The position numbers and the translations under genes were made by a program. DNA of 64,000 nucleotides, from positions 104,177,970 to 104,241,969 of the forward strand of contig NC_084798.1 of NCBI RefSeq assembly GCF_963169125.1. Reading direction: 5' to 3'. This DNA is from Humulus lupulus. Taxonomy: Eukaryota; Streptophyta; Magnoliopsida; Rosales; Cannabaceae. Below are positions 11,363 through 23,570 of the stretch, piece by piece. Within the stretch, counting starts at the first letter, position 1; every line of letters starts with the position of its first letter. A model generated the notes under the pieces. It did no database searches, was not told the origin of the DNA, and saw only the letters and a list, made by a program, of their open reading frames with translations.

Positions 11363-13738
11363 TGTAACGCCCTGGGTAGCCAAGACCGTTACATTGTGTG
11401 ATTATAAAAGTGCTAGACTTGCTAATCAAGTCATTTAGTTGAAAACGTGTTACTGAAACTATAATGGAACTAGGGTTAAAAGATTTTGGTCTTAAACGTC
11501 GCATTTCTTATAAATAAACACCTTCTGTTTACACAAAATCCCTAAAATAATAAGATTAAAACCATTTACAAAAGGTTCGAGATTTAGAAACAGTATTAGC
11601 CATACTAAGGCAAAATAGATAGTTAAGCAATCCCTGTCCTGATCCACTCCTCGACCGTGGCGACCAAACAACTGACTATGTACATTCAGCCCCGCAGCCC
11701 TCCACCTCAGGATTGGTCCAACTTGCCTTTGCCTTTTCCTGCACCACGTAGCATCCGTGAGCCAAGGCCCAGTAAGAAAACACAATAACAGAGCATAAGC
11801 AATCAACATACAATCCAATATCACAGAAGCATTCATGATAATCACGTATTCAACATACTAAACATATCAACTCATATCAATCACCAATTTACAAATGATA
11901 ACTAGGGTTAGCGCTCTTAGGCCGCACCCTCTGTTTATCCCACTGACTCCGACCCGCTTAAACCGAGCTAAGTGAATATAAAGTTGTCCTTGGCTACCAG
12001 TGGCCAAGCTGCGCCTTGTACGCAAATATTGTATACGGCACCCTTAGGCTGTTTATCACATGTCCCATGGAATAATACCATCTATGACATTATACAGAAA
12101 TCGGGAGCACTTAGTCCCATCACAAACATATAACCGGGTGCAGTTTTCTTACCTTTAAATTTGCTAGCATTGTTCACTTTGATCCTTGAGCCTGATCCCC
12201 TTTGAGCCCTAGCGCACACCTAGTCACAACCATAGGTCAAAGTCATCACCAAATCTCAAGTCCAAAACCTAACCTCGGGAACAATCCCGAGCCCTCGGGA
12301 CCAATCCCGAGCCCTCGGGAAGCCTCATTTCCACCAAACGGGGTGGTGGAATCGAACCCTGAACCCCTCGGGCAAAAACCCTTGAAAATAACTCCAAAAC
12401 CCATTTATGGAATCAGGGTAGCGCTACAGCGCTCTAAGGAGGGCGCTACAACGCTACAAGCAGAACCAAAAATCTCCCCAGGATAAATGGCTTAGCACTG
12501 CAGCGCCCAACGGCTAGCGCTATAGCGCTAGTCACAGACAGCCAATGCTGTACTTTTCCTTCCTGCGATACCCCGAGCCAACCCTTACCAAAACTTTTCC
12601 AATCCTCAACCAAACTTAAAAACAAGATAATTAACATACTCCACTCATCCCAAGGATCCCAAATACACAACACCCAATCACATGCATCCCTAATCTCAAA
12701 ATCCACCATGGTTGAACCTCAAACTCAGAAACTTCAGCACATCAATCAAAACCTCATAATTTAGAGCTTATAATTTCATACCTTCAATGGGGATTCGACC
12801 TTAGGTTTGCCTCTACACCTCCTTGGCTTAATCCTCCCCAAACCCTTGGCTTGAATTCCCTAGAATTCCCATCAAATTCAGCTTAGACACCTTAGTTCAA
12901 AACCAAAACCAGAAACTAAAGAAACTTCAAAGTCTTACCTCAACTGAATGGTTTGTTCTTGCTAAACCCTTGCCAATTCTTCAAGCTTAACTCAGAAACC
13001 TTATTGCTTAGCTTGATCTAACTCTCCTCTGAACTTTGCTCCAAGAAACCTCAAGAAAATGGTGGAGAAGAGCCTAAACCGACCTTGCTTTTCCTTTCCT
13101 TCTCTTTCTTTTCTTTCCTTCAGACTTCTATTTCCTTCTACAAACTCCACTAAGCATAAAGCCTTAGTTATGCCTATCCTCTATAAGCCCAAATGACCTC
13201 AATACCCTGCCCTTTAATTCTAACTCTTTTGGACCACCTAGGGGTATTTTGGTCAATTTACCCAATTCTCGCTAATTCCTCGAGTGTCTCTAATATTTAC
13301 CGCTTACTTCTCGATACTTAATTAATCACCAATTATATTCCTCAATATCAAAATAGACCCCAATATACTCTCCAAATTCCCATTTACACTCCCAGGTTCG
13401 CCCCGAGCCATGTATAAATCCCCACCGTGACTTTTTCGCTAACCTGCTCACTAGGATCGTCTCGAATCACAGATCACAAATATATCCACATAATAATGTG
13501 GTCTCAACAATTATCACAAATATATGTGGTTATGCCCTCAATGGGCCAAAATTACAATTATGCCCTTTCTAACCTAATCAGGGCCTACTTGCATGCTAAT
13601 ACACATAGTCATGCATCTCAAATAGTCAAATAGCCATACAACATGCTTTAAATCATTAAATCACATATATTCCAATTATGCCCTCCCGGCACACTAATCA
13701 AAGCCCTTAAGCCTTATTAGTAAATTTGGGTCGTTACA
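11363..13738 (-). mobile_element. 3' LTR of element G
   Basis: 2376 bp with TG...CA ends. It contains a cluster of AGCGCT-type short palindromes (12418-12535). It also has donor-like words on the minus strand (GGTAAGAAAAC at about 12143-12153 and TTGAGGTAAG near 12937). A remnant polypurine tract (minus-strand AGGAGGGGATAG, about 13741-13752) lies just inside. Confidence 0.93.
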
Positions 13739-13774
13739 ACTATCCCCTCCTAATGAGAATTTCGCCCTCGAAAT

Positions 13775-14360
13775 TTACCTGAATAACTCGGGACACTGAT
13801 CGCGCATCGCTGTCTCAAGCTCCCAGGTCGCTTCCTCGACCCTACTATTCCTCCACAACACCTTGACTAGAGGAATCGTCTTATTCTGCAGTACTTTATC
13901 TTTTCGATCTAAGATTTGAACTGGTTGCTCTTCATAAGCCAAATCTATCTGTAACTCCAAGTCTTCATATTTCAACACATGAGTCACATCTGAGACGTAC
14001 TTCCTGAGCATAGAAACATGGAATACGTCTCACAAAATCCATAGTAATATCCTCCCTTTTCCACTCAGGAATACCCAAAGGCTGAAGCAACCCTGCTGGT
14101 CGCTGATGCTCAGCTTTCACCTGCGGACAGGTTAAGCATCTGGCTACGTTCTCTACCACATCCTTTTTCATCCCGAGCCACCAATATAACATTCGTAGAT
14201 CCTGGTACATCTTCGTGGTACCTAGATGAAGTGAGTACGATGTCATATGAGACTCATCTAGTATCTCTCGTTTGATTCCCTCATCAGCTAGAACACAAAT
14301 CCGTCCCTGATACCGGAGCAAACCAACCTCAAAAACAGAATAGTCCTTAGCTACTCCCAC
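13775..14360 (-). pseudogene. Element G integrase/chromodomain remnant with the DDE core deleted
   Basis: The N-terminal zinc-finger part (ARCLTCPQVK, about 14120-14260) runs to the start of the catalytic core at the MDFV motif near 14040. It then joins directly to the segment just before the chromodomain (FHVSMLRKY in intact relatives), in another frame. Compared with element E, about 780 bp are missing, including the second Asp and the Glu of DD35E. The chromodomain (14011-13775; KVLWRNSRVEEATWELE) is readable to its stop codon. Confidence 0.88.
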
Positions 14361-15731
14361 TAAGACAACCTCCCTAATCCCCTGTAACTAAACGTCTGCC
14401 AACTCTCTTCTCTGATCTGCTCTAGCAGGGTCGACTGCAGGGTAATATTGGCCAACCGACCAACCACCAACTCTATCCCTGCTCTGACCATCTCATCAGC
14501 TAACTCCCTTGAGATCTGAATGGAACTATATAACTGACCTGGACCTCTGCGGCTCAATGCATCCGCCACTACATTGGCTTTCCCCGGATGGTAAAGAATA
14601 TCACAATCATAGTCCTTTACCATCTCCAGCTAACGCCTCTGTCTCATGTTCAGGTCCTTCTGTGCAAAGAAATACTTCAGACTCCTATGGTCAGTGTATA
14701 CCTCACACTTCTCCCCATACAGATAATGTCACCAAATCTTTAGTGCGAATACCACTGCTGCTAACTCCAAATCATGGGTAGGATACCGCTGTTCATAATC
14801 CTTCAGTCGTCGTGATGCATAAGCTATAACCTTCTCATTCTGCATCAACACAATCTAAACTCAACCTTGATGCATCGCAGTAAACAACAAACTTCCCTTC
14901 CCCCGAAGGAGGACTCAACACAGGCGCTGTAATAAGTCATCGCTTCAACTCTTGGAAATTGTCTTCGCACTTGTCTGACCAGATAAACTTCAAATTCTTC
15001 CGTGTCAATTCTGTCATTGGTGCCGCTATCTTCGAGAAGCCCTCTACAAACCGTCTGTAGTAACCTGCCAAACCAAGAAATCACCGTACCTCTGAGGTGT
15101 TCCTTGGCCTCGGCTAATCCTTAACCGCCTCTACCTTAGATGGATCCACCTTAATCCCATCCGCACCCACTCTATGTCCAAGGAATGTCATTTCTGGTAG
15201 CCAAAATTCACATTTCTTAAACTTGACGTACAACTGATGCTCCCTCAACCTCTGTAGAACCTGTCGAAGAAGAAGCTCGTGCTCTGCCTCTGAACTGGAA
15301 TACACCAAGATGTCGTCGATGAATACAATAACAAACTGATCTAGAAAGTCCTTGAACACCCTGTTCATTAGATCCATAAAGGCTGCTGGGGCATTGGTCA
15401 AACCAAATGACATGACCAGAAACTCATAGTGCCCATACCGCGTTCGGAAGGCCGTCTGCGGTATATCCTCATCCTTGATCCTCAGCTGGTGATAACCAGA
15501 TCGTAGATCAATCTTTGAGAACAACGTCTTACCCTGCAGCTGATCGAACAAGTCATCAATCCTTGGTAGGGGATTATTATTCTTAATAGTCAACATGTTT
15601 AATTCTTGGTAGTCTATGCACATTCTCAAAGTCCCATCCTTCTTCTTCACAAATAGAACTGGAGCACCCCATGGCGAGTAACTAGGCCTGATAAACCCTA
15701 AATCCAGGAGCTCCTGCAACTGTATCTTCAA
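14361..15731 (-). pseudogene. Element G reverse transcriptase and RNase H, frameshifted
   Basis: RT is readable from 15731 to 15114. It has [12 protein letters not shown] (the motif A Asp is intact), [15 protein letters not shown] and the FIDD active site, and ends in a TAG where the RNase H connection starts. RNase H motifs continue in pieces ([15 protein letters not shown] near 14890, [13 protein letters not shown] near 14570) with several frame changes. The lineage is Tekay/Del. Confidence 0.88.
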
Positions 15732-15737
15732 CTCTTT

Positions 15738-16380
15738 TTATTTCGCCGGTGCCATCCTGTATGGTGCCCTCAACACTGGCTCTGTCCTTGGCGTCAACTC
15801 AATAACAAACTGAATCTCTCTACGTGGCGGCAACCCAGGAAAATCCTCAGGAAACACATCAAGGAACTCGCAAACCAATCTGGTCTCCTCTGGTCCTACC
15901 GGTGAAACCCTGGTGGTATCCACCACACTAGCCAGAAAGCCTATGCATCCACCCTGTAACAAGTCTCTGGCTCTCAACGCCGATATCCTGGGTACGCGGG
16001 GTCCATGCACTGCTCCCACAAAACAAAGGGATCCTCACCCTCTGGCTCAAAAGTCACCATCTTCTTCTTGCAGTCAATGGTAGCTCCACAGCTAACCAAC
16101 CAATCCATACGTAGAATCATATCAAAGTCCTCCATACTAACCTCAATTAAGTCTATTGATAACTCCCTACCATCAACTATCACTGGCAGTGCTCTAATCC
16201 ACCTCCTAGATACTACCAGTTCCCCTGTAGGCAAAATAGTTCAAAACCCTGAAACACAGTACTCACTAGGTCTACACAGTCTATCAATCACCTTACTAGA
16301 AACAAATGAGTGTGTAGCACCAGAGTCAATCAATAAAGTAAAAGGAGTGCCAACACTAGAAAGCTGACCTGTCACTACCG
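15738..16380 (-). pseudogene. Element G aspartic protease region
   Basis: The retropepsin active-site motif DSGATHSFVS lies near 16330-16300. It is followed by the conserved plant-chromovirus stretch VDGRELSIDLIE...DFDMILRMDWL and by the linker to RT (EFLDVFPEDFPGLPPRREIQFVIEL). A frame change lies near 15975-16019. Confidence 0.85.
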
Positions 16381-16383
16381 AGG

Positions 16384-17510
16384 GGCTAGCCTCGGCCTTT
16401 GCCTATGTCAAGGTGAATACTCGAGTTGGAGTCAAGCTATCCACCTTCCCCGCATCTCCCTTCTTCGCTGTCGGCAGTCTTTCTTGAGGTGTCCCACCAC
16501 TCCACACACATAGCAGGCCTTAGCCCGGAACTCGCCCGGATGGCATCTTCTGCACCTTGTGCACTCAGGATAAGTCCTCCATGTATCACGGCCTCCCTGA
16601 CGGCCTCCCTGAGTACCCTGACCTCTCCTATCAAAGCCAGGGGAGATGAAGCATCAGGGGTCTTCCTCTTCAAATCACTGGGGCCTCCGCCCCTACCAGA
16701 ACCAGCATAGGGAGGCACTGCCCTGCGGCCCTCCCGCCTTACTGCACTCTCTCTCCATATCTTATTTTCTGCTTCCTCAACGGTAAGAGCCTTCTCTACA
16801 ACCTGGGCATAAGTTGTCCCTCCAGGAACTGTCGTAATCCTCACATCTCGGGCAATCATAGCATTATACCCTCTAATGAATCTGTCCTGCCTAGCTGCAT
16901 CAGTAGGCACAAGATTTGGTGCGAATTTCACAAGTCTGTCAAACTTTAGGGCATACTCTGTAACTGTCATACTGCCCTGAACTAGCCCCACGAACTCATT
17001 TGCTTTCGCTGCCCCGATGGCAATATTATAATACTTCTGACTGAATAGATCCTTAAATCCTTCCCAAGTTAAAGCAGTAACATCCCTGGTCTGTGATGCC
17101 ACCTCCGGATTCGGGCATCCTCTCTTAGCATATATATGGCACAGGCCACTCTGTCATGTCCCTCTACGCTCATAAAATCAAGAATGGTAGTAATCATAGT
17201 CATCCATTGCTCAGCCTTCAGTGGATCTGGTCCTCCCTCAAAGATCGGGGGCTGCTGCTTCCTGAACCGCTCATACAACGGTTCTCACTTATTTCCAACC
17301 TCAACTGGCTGCACCACAGGTACCACTGCAGGTGGCACAATAGGGGCAACACTCCCAGATGGAGCCTGCTGCTGCAAAATTCGGATCTATTCATCTTGGC
17401 TCTGTAGCCGAGCCTGCATGTCTGCCATCAACTACTGCTAGTTCTAAAGGACTAGCGGAGGGGTCTGACCCTGATCATCATCTTTAGTCTCGAACCTGCT
17501 GGCTAGTCAT
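16384..17510 (-). pseudogene. Element G gag
   Basis: The probable start ATG is at 17508-17510, about 20 bp after an acceptor-like TTGATTGCAG. Stops follow almost at once. The capsid domain (retrotrans_gag family) is readable at 17278-17069 and, after a frameshift, at 17102-16600 (TWEGFKDLFSQKYY, DRFIRGYNAMIARDV). A CCHC knuckle (CYVCGVVGHLKKDC) near 16510-16470 needs another frame. Confidence 0.85.
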
Positions 17511-17897
17511 AATTATCCAAGTCAATCTGCAATCAAGGACTCGACAATCAGACTATGATGACAGGGTAATAATCCTTTCATGATCCATCACTGGAACTCC
17601 AATCATTCACAGACAATCAATTTCATAGCAATTTATCCAAATATTGATCTATACATTCATTCATATGCATAACAGTGCTGATAAGCACGCCTCAATAAAA
17701 TCATGCAATAGTCAAGGGCCAGGCCCTATCAATATCTCGTGCTCCCTAATAATCAAACAGATATCAACAGTCATATCTCATTCAAATCATTTCAGCACAT
17801 AATCATGTGTACACAATTACCAAACCCTGAGTCGAGCTTGTCTTTCGCGGTGAATGTACATGTCCAGCCAGTCTTCAGGAACCCATAAACTTAGGAT

Positions 17898-17909
17898 GCC
17901 CTGATACTA
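17898..17909 (-). other. Primer binding site of element G
   Basis: The minus strand reads TAGTATCAGGGC, two mismatches from TGGTATCAGAGC, the complement of the plant initiator-Met tRNA 3' end. It lies 3 bp inside the 5' LTR. Confidence 0.8.
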
Positions 17910-17912
17910 AGT

Positions 17913-20264
17913 TGTAACGCCCTGGGTAGCCAAGACCGTTACACTGTGTGTTTATAAAAGTGCTAGACTTGCTAATCAAGTCATTTAGTTGAAAACGTGT
18001 TACTGAAACTATAATGGTACCAGGGTTAAAATATTTTGGTCTTAAACATCGCATTTCTTATAAATAAACACCTTCTGTTTACACGGGATACCTAAAATAA
18101 TAAGATTAAAACCATTTACAAAAGGTTCGAGATTTAGATGCAGTATTAGCCATACTATGGCAAAATAGACAGTTAAGCAATCCCTGTCCTGATCCACTCC
18201 TCGGCCATGGCGACCGAACACTGACTATGTACATTCAGCCCCGCAGCCCTCCACCTCAGGATTGGTCCAACTTGCCTTCGCCTTTACCTGCACCACGTAG
18301 CACCTGTGAGCCAAGGCCCAGCAAGAAAACACAATAACATAGCATAAGCAATCAACATACAATCCAATATCACATAAGCATTCATGATAATCAAGTATTC
18401 AACATACTAAACATATAAACTCATATCAATCACCAATTTACAAATGATAACTAGTGTTAGCGCTCTTAGGCCCCACCCTCTGTTTATCCCACTGACTCTG
18501 ACCCGCTTAAACCAAGCTCAGTGAATATAAAGCAGTCCTTGGCTACCAGTGGCCAAGCCGCGCCCTGTGCGCAAATATTGTATACGACACCCTTAGGTTG
18601 TTTATCACATGTCCCATGGAATAATACCACCTATGACATTGTACAGATATCAGGAGCACTTAGTCCCATCACAAACATATAACCGGGTGAAGTTTTCTTA
18701 CCTTTAAATTTGCTAGCTTTGTTCACTTTGATCCTTGAGCACGATCCCCTTTGAGCCCTAGCGCACACCTAGTCACAACCATAGGTCAAAGTCATCACCA
18801 AACCTCAAGTCCAAAACCTAACCTCGGGACCAATCCCGAGCCCTCTGGAAGTCCCAATTCCACCAAACGGGGTGGTGGAATCGAACCTCGAACCCCCCGG
18901 GCAAAAACCCTTGAAAATAACTCTAAAACCCCTTTATGGAATCAGGGTAGCGCTACAGTGCTCTAAGGAGGGCGCTATAGCGCTACAAGCATAACCAAAA
19001 ATCTCCCCAGGACAAATGGCCTAGCGCTACAGCGCCCAAAGGCTAGCGCGGTAGCGCTAGTCACAGACAGCCAATGCTGCACTTTTCCTTCCTGCGATTT
19101 CCCCGAGCTAACCCTTACCAAAACTTTTCCAATCCTCAACCAAACTAAAAGAACAAGCTTATTAACATACTCCACTCATCCCAAGAATCCCAAATACACA
19201 AAACCCAATCACATGCATCCCTAATCTCAAAATCCACCATGGTTGAACCTCAAACTCAGAAACTTCAGCACATCAATCAAAACCTCAGAATTTAGAGCTT
19301 AGAATTTCATACCTTCAATGGGGATTCGACCTTAGGTTTGCCTCTACACCTCCTTGGCTTAATCCTCCCCAAACCCTTGGCTTGAATTCCCTAGAATTCC
19401 CATCAAATTCAGCTTAGACACCTTAGTTCAAAACCAAAACCATAAACTAAAGAAACTTCAAAGTCTTACCTCAACTGAATGGTTTGTTCTTGCTAAACCC
19501 TTGCCAATTCTTCAAGCTTAACTCAGAAACCTTATTGCTCAGCTTCATCTAACTCTACTCTGATCTTTGCTCAAAGAAACCTCAAGAAAATGGTGGAGAA
19601 GAGCCTAAACCGACCTTGCTTTTCTTTCCCTTCCTTCTCTTTCCTTCAGACTTCTATTTCCTTCTACAAACTCCACTAAGCATAAAGCCTTAGTTATGCC
19701 TACCCTCTATAAGCCCAAATGACCTCAATACCCTCCCCTTTAATTCTAACTCTTTTGGTCCATCTAGGGGTATTTTGGTCAATTTACCCAATTCTCGCTA
19801 ATTCCTCGAGTGTCTCTAATATTTACCGCTTACTTCCCGATACTTAATTAATCACCAATTATATTCCTCAATATCAAAATAGGCCCCAATATACTCTCCA
19901 AATTCCCATTTACACTCCCAGGTTCTCCCCGAGCCGTGTATAAATCCCCGTCGTGACTTTTTCGCTAACATGCTCACTAGGATCGTCTCGAATCACATAT
20001 CAGAAATATATCCACATAATAATGTGGTCTCCACAATGATCACATATATATGTGGTTATGCCCTCAATGGGCCAAAATTACAATTATGCCCTTTCTAACC
20101 TAATTAGGGCCTACATGCATACTAATACACATAGTCATGCATCTCAAATATTCAAATAGCCATACAACATGCTTTTAATCATTAAATCACATATATTCCA
20201 ATTATGCCCTCCCGGCACACTAATCAAAGCCCTTAAGCCTTATTAGTAAATTTGGGTCATTACA
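17913..20264 (-). mobile_element. 5' LTR of element G
   Basis: 2352 bp, colinear with the LTR at 11363-13738, with small indels and scattered substitutions. The palindrome cluster is at 18948-19062, and GGTAAGAAAAC occurs on the minus strand at about 18692-18702. Confidence 0.93.
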
Positions 20265-20269
20265 TGACC

Positions 20270-21260
20270 ATTACCACATGAAACAAATATGGGAGAATTC
20301 CTTTACCTCTCTTGATTGTAAAAATTAAGAATGCCCTAGCAAAGAAAGAACCTTGACACCTATGTGGATTTTAAAACACCACAAGGAAGAGAAAGAAAAC
20401 TAACACTTAGAAATTGAGGAGAGGATTTAAACTTTAGAATAAACCAAACCAAGCAAGACCATACCTATAGAGAGATTCGAACTCGTCCTTTTTTTTCTTC
20501 ATTTCTTCTTCTTTCTTCCCTTGCTCGTGCTCTCCCTCTCCCTCTTCTTTCCTCTTGTTCACGGTAGCCGCAAAGAAAATGAGCCTTCAAGCTCATGATT
20601 TTCCTATTATTTACCCTAATGGTCTAACCTTATCCTCCTAATGTGAATGGGTAACTTTCCCAATCCATTTTCCCTTAATTTTGCTTAAAATCAAAGAATA
20701 ATAAAAGAATAAATCAATTAGGATAATGGTCGTAATTAAGGGAAAAATTTCATCATAAAAAAGGGAAACCCACACCTTGATTCCCTCACTTTCCTTCATC
20801 GACCACTACCCTCTCTCTCTCTCTCTCTCTTTCCATACTCGGCCATAGTTGGCTTCTTCACTCCTCATTTCCCAATTTTCCAACCTTCCAAAAATGGGTA
20901 CAAATCCACATAATAATTTTATATTTCTTATTTTCTCTTTTTTATAATAACAATAAATAAATAAAAAGAAAATAAAACAACATGCATAGATGACTAGTGC
21001 ATGGTCACCATGCAGCCATCCACATGCACATGCACACACATAAGTGCTCAAGTGCATCACTACGTATCATGCACCTTGGTGCATACAACCAAAATTCATT
21101 AACTTACAAATTAAAATAATTAAATAAAACAATTAACAAATTAAATTCACATTATCTCTACCAAACAATTCAAATAATTAAAAATAATTTCCTAACACTT
21201 AACAATTAATAATAAAATAAAGCACAAAATTAATTAAACTATTTTTTTTGGTCTGCTACA
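20270..21260 (-). mobile_element. 3' LTR of host chromovirus A, proximal part
   Basis: Read on the minus strand, the LTR opens TGTAGCAGACC at 21260, directly after A's chromodomain and the purine-rich AAAGAGGGTACAT. No gene is supported here. A (CT)10 microsatellite is at 20811-20831. The LTR resumes at 11357 beyond element G. Confidence 0.75.
20811..20831. repeat. (CT)n microsatellite
   Basis: Ten CT units in a row lie inside the A LTR, within a pyrimidine-rich stretch. Confidence 0.9.
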
Positions 21261-21557
21261 ATGTACCCTCTTTAAAAGGAATTTCCTCTAAAAATTCTTT
21301 CTTACCAAATAACTCGGGGTATCTTTCTTTCATGTATTCCTCTAGCTCCCATGTTGCTTCTCTTTTCATGTTATTCTTCCACAGGACCTTAACTAATGGA
21401 ATCCTTTTGGATCTTAGTTCCTTGATTCCCTTTTTGATGACAAGCTCTGGTTGTTCATCGAACTCAGGTTCTGCTTCAGCTGTAGCGGCTCATAACTCAG
21501 AACATGAGAGGGATTCGACATGTACTTACGCAACATCGAGATATGGAAGATGTTATG
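21256..21557 (-). pseudogene. Host chromovirus A: integrase C-terminus and chromodomain
   Basis: The minus-strand reading gives ISMLRKYMSNPSHVLSYE, then, after a one-base frameshift near 21485, the chromodomain (LVKVLWKNNMKREATWELEE...YPELFG) and a stop at 21256-21258 that overlaps the LTR start. The reading continues at 36022 across element B: removing B and one TSD copy joins the two halves in frame. This is why A is placed as the host element. Confidence 0.88.
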
Positions 21558-22965
21558 TGTTGACGGTGAGAACTCGTCAACTAAGTCAAGTTAGAAAAAT
21601 AGAAACATAGAGATTATCAAAAGAAAAGCTTTATAAATCTAAGTAGAAACTCCAAGAATAATTGTAGAAGAAAAATGGTGAACTAAGTTTGTATTGATTA
21701 TGGTGCAATGCTTCAGTAATTTTTCCAACCCCCTCCCATGTGGAAGTGGGGTTTATTTTATAGTGGGCTCTAATGGCCTTGGATACATGGTGGTCCAGGG
21801 GACCAGGTGGTACACAAGTACGCTGTCAGGAGAGTGGTTTCAGGGGTAGTTGTGTTGGTTCCAGTACATGGCCAGGTACCATGAGGATGTTTCCACTACT
21901 CGTTCCGTACGAGTGTCAGAGGAGTGGTGCAGGTGGTAGTGGTGTCGAATCTGACATCTGGTTGGAAGCATACAGGCCATGTCCCCTCTCCTAGTACTCC
22001 CACTACTTGTCTGGCGTGGGCCTTGTGTCCATGCTCCAGCTCCTCTCAGTGTGTTAGGGTGCTTTGTACTTCTTCTGACTTTGAGTGAATCGTTATGAGC
22101 CTTCCCCAATTTGTCCTTAATTTTGTGTTAGAGAGGTCCTTGATCTTACCTCTTGTTAGCCCATAGTAAGAGTGGTGCCCCGTTGGTAGCGCTTATCTTA
22201 AGGGGAGGGATAAAGCCCCTCCAACGAGGCCCACTACGTATGCGACCCCTAGTGGTACGAACGTGATGAGGTAAGGTGAGACAATGGTCTCACGAGGCCC
22301 TTAGGGTTGCGTCCGCATACTCAGGGCGAGTTGAGCCCACACGGCTGGTGCATGGAGAAGAAGCCTCGCGAGGTGCCTGGGGCGCGCGAGGCGGCATGGC
22401 TCGCGAGACGCTTGGGGCTGGCAAGGCAGCATGGCTTGCGAGACGCTTGGGGCGCGCGAGGCGGTATGGTTGGTGCATGGCGTAGAGGCCTCGCGAGGCG
22501 CCTGGGGCGCGCGAGGTGACATGGCTTGCGAGACGGCTAGGGCACGCGAGGCGGCAAGGCTCGCGAGACGCCTGGGGTGTGCGAGGCGGCATGGCTCGCG
22601 AGACACCTGGGGTGCACGAGTCGGTTGTGGGACATCAGGGGTGCGCGAGGCCCTCATACACCTGCGAGGCCACATGGGGCGTGAGGCACCATATGCACCT
22701 GCGAGGCCAAATGGGCGCGAGGTGCTATGTGTATCCTTGAGGCGACGAATGCACCAGTGAGGTGCGAGGCACCTTGGCTGCTGCAAGGCGATGAGTCCCA
22801 CGAGCCATCTGGGGTGCCCATTGGTGACCGAGGCAATGTGGTCATTTGGAGCAAGGTTGATTTGGGAATCCCTTCGAGGGATCAAAGGGATTTCAGACAT
22901 GGTTGCTTTTGACCTCCCAGGGACCTTAGGCATAAAATGTGGGTGTTGAATTTTGAGCATCCACA
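21558..22965 (-). mobile_element. 3' LTR of element B
   Basis: 1408 bp; on the minus strand it opens TGTGGATGCTC and ends CCGTCAACA. A TATA box (minus-strand CTATAAAATAAA) is near 21750. A GC-rich ~36-bp tandem array occupies about 22270-22800. The internal side has the minus-strand polypurine tract CTGGGGGGCAAG (22966-22977). Confidence 0.92.
22270..22800. repeat. GC-rich ~36-bp tandem array in the B LTR
   Basis: About eight or more degenerate copies of a unit containing GCGAGACGCCTGGGG and GCGCGCGAGGCGGCATGG. The same array is in the other LTR (30770-30885 and 35512-35860), where it is the insertion target of S1. Open frames on both strands here come from the repeat and are not credible genes. 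Confidence 0.85.
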
Positions 22966-23570
22966 CTTGCCCCCCAGTCTAGGAGAGGACCTTTAGGTGC
23001 TTTGGTAGACTATTCTCTTTAATTCTTATAAATAGGCCTTCATGCAAGGCTTATTATTTACACCTTACTTCCTTAGCTTAATGGTTTTGAGATTCCTTCT
23101 TCTTTCAAGAGGTAAGGGGCTCAATCCCCCACATCCTCACTTTTGCTATAGTTTCCTCCATTTTTTTTTATATATGAGCTAATTTTTGGTCTATTTATGT
23201 CCCTTCATATATTTGAAGGCTAACACATCTTTTATGTTTATTTTTGCAGACGCGTACTTTTGACCACTTGCCTCTATTTGACCGTGACGACTCTTTTGGC
23301 CCTCGACCTCCTTTTGACCACGACAGCGCCCCATTTTACCTGCTTGAGGTATATTTTATTTTCATTGGGTACAAATTAGCATTACTCGGGATGGGGTACT
23401 TTGGCCTGAGCTTACCGTGAGGTAACCCAGTTGCATGCCCCCTTGTTTATACCCTGTAGTGGATCATTTAGGGCATTTGTATCTAGAAGTTTTAAGCCCA
23501 TTCCTTTGTGTTTTGTAGCAATCCTCTCATTTATACGTGAACCCCTTTTTGCTTTCAGGACGAGGTCTCA
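22966..23570 (+). other. Element B: region upstream of the antisense gene
   Basis: The first 12 bases are the polypurine tract on the minus strand. The rest is likely promoter or leader of the plus-strand gene. A possible short exon lies between TTTTTGCAG (ends about 23250) and a GAG|GTATAT donor (about 23346), and a further acceptor, TTTGCTTTCAG, ends near 23560. T-rich tracts precede both acceptors. Confidence 0.5.

Larger units (their letters stand above)
11363..20264 (-). mobile_element. Element G: Tekay/Del-type chromovirus, both LTRs, integrase core deleted
   Basis: The 8902-bp minus-strand element has LTRs at 11363-13738 and 17913-20264 that both run TGTAACGCCC to TTACA on the plus strand. 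The TSD is TGACC (11358-11362 and 20265-20269). Gag, protease, RT, RNase H, integrase zinc finger and chromodomain are found in the standard order, with frameshifts and stops. It cannot supply its own integrase because the catalytic core is deleted. It is inserted in the 3' LTR of A. Confidence 0.95.

Noticed and set aside
12202..12709. ORFs inside the LTRs of G, F, S1, S2 and E, e.g. 12202-12486, 52403-53167 and 59607-60371
   Set aside because: They recur at the same place in paired LTRs, have no domain and are not conserved as protein between families. They are incidental.
20811..20831. (CT)n tract as a promoter element
   Set aside because: It is a simple microsatellite in a pyrimidine-rich LTR, with no supporting context.
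22276..22966. Long open frames on both strands rich in Arg/Ala/Gly
   Set aside because: They are created by the GC-rich ~36-bp LTR repeat and are open on both strands. They have no domain, and the same frames appear in the other LTR copy at 35494-36030.
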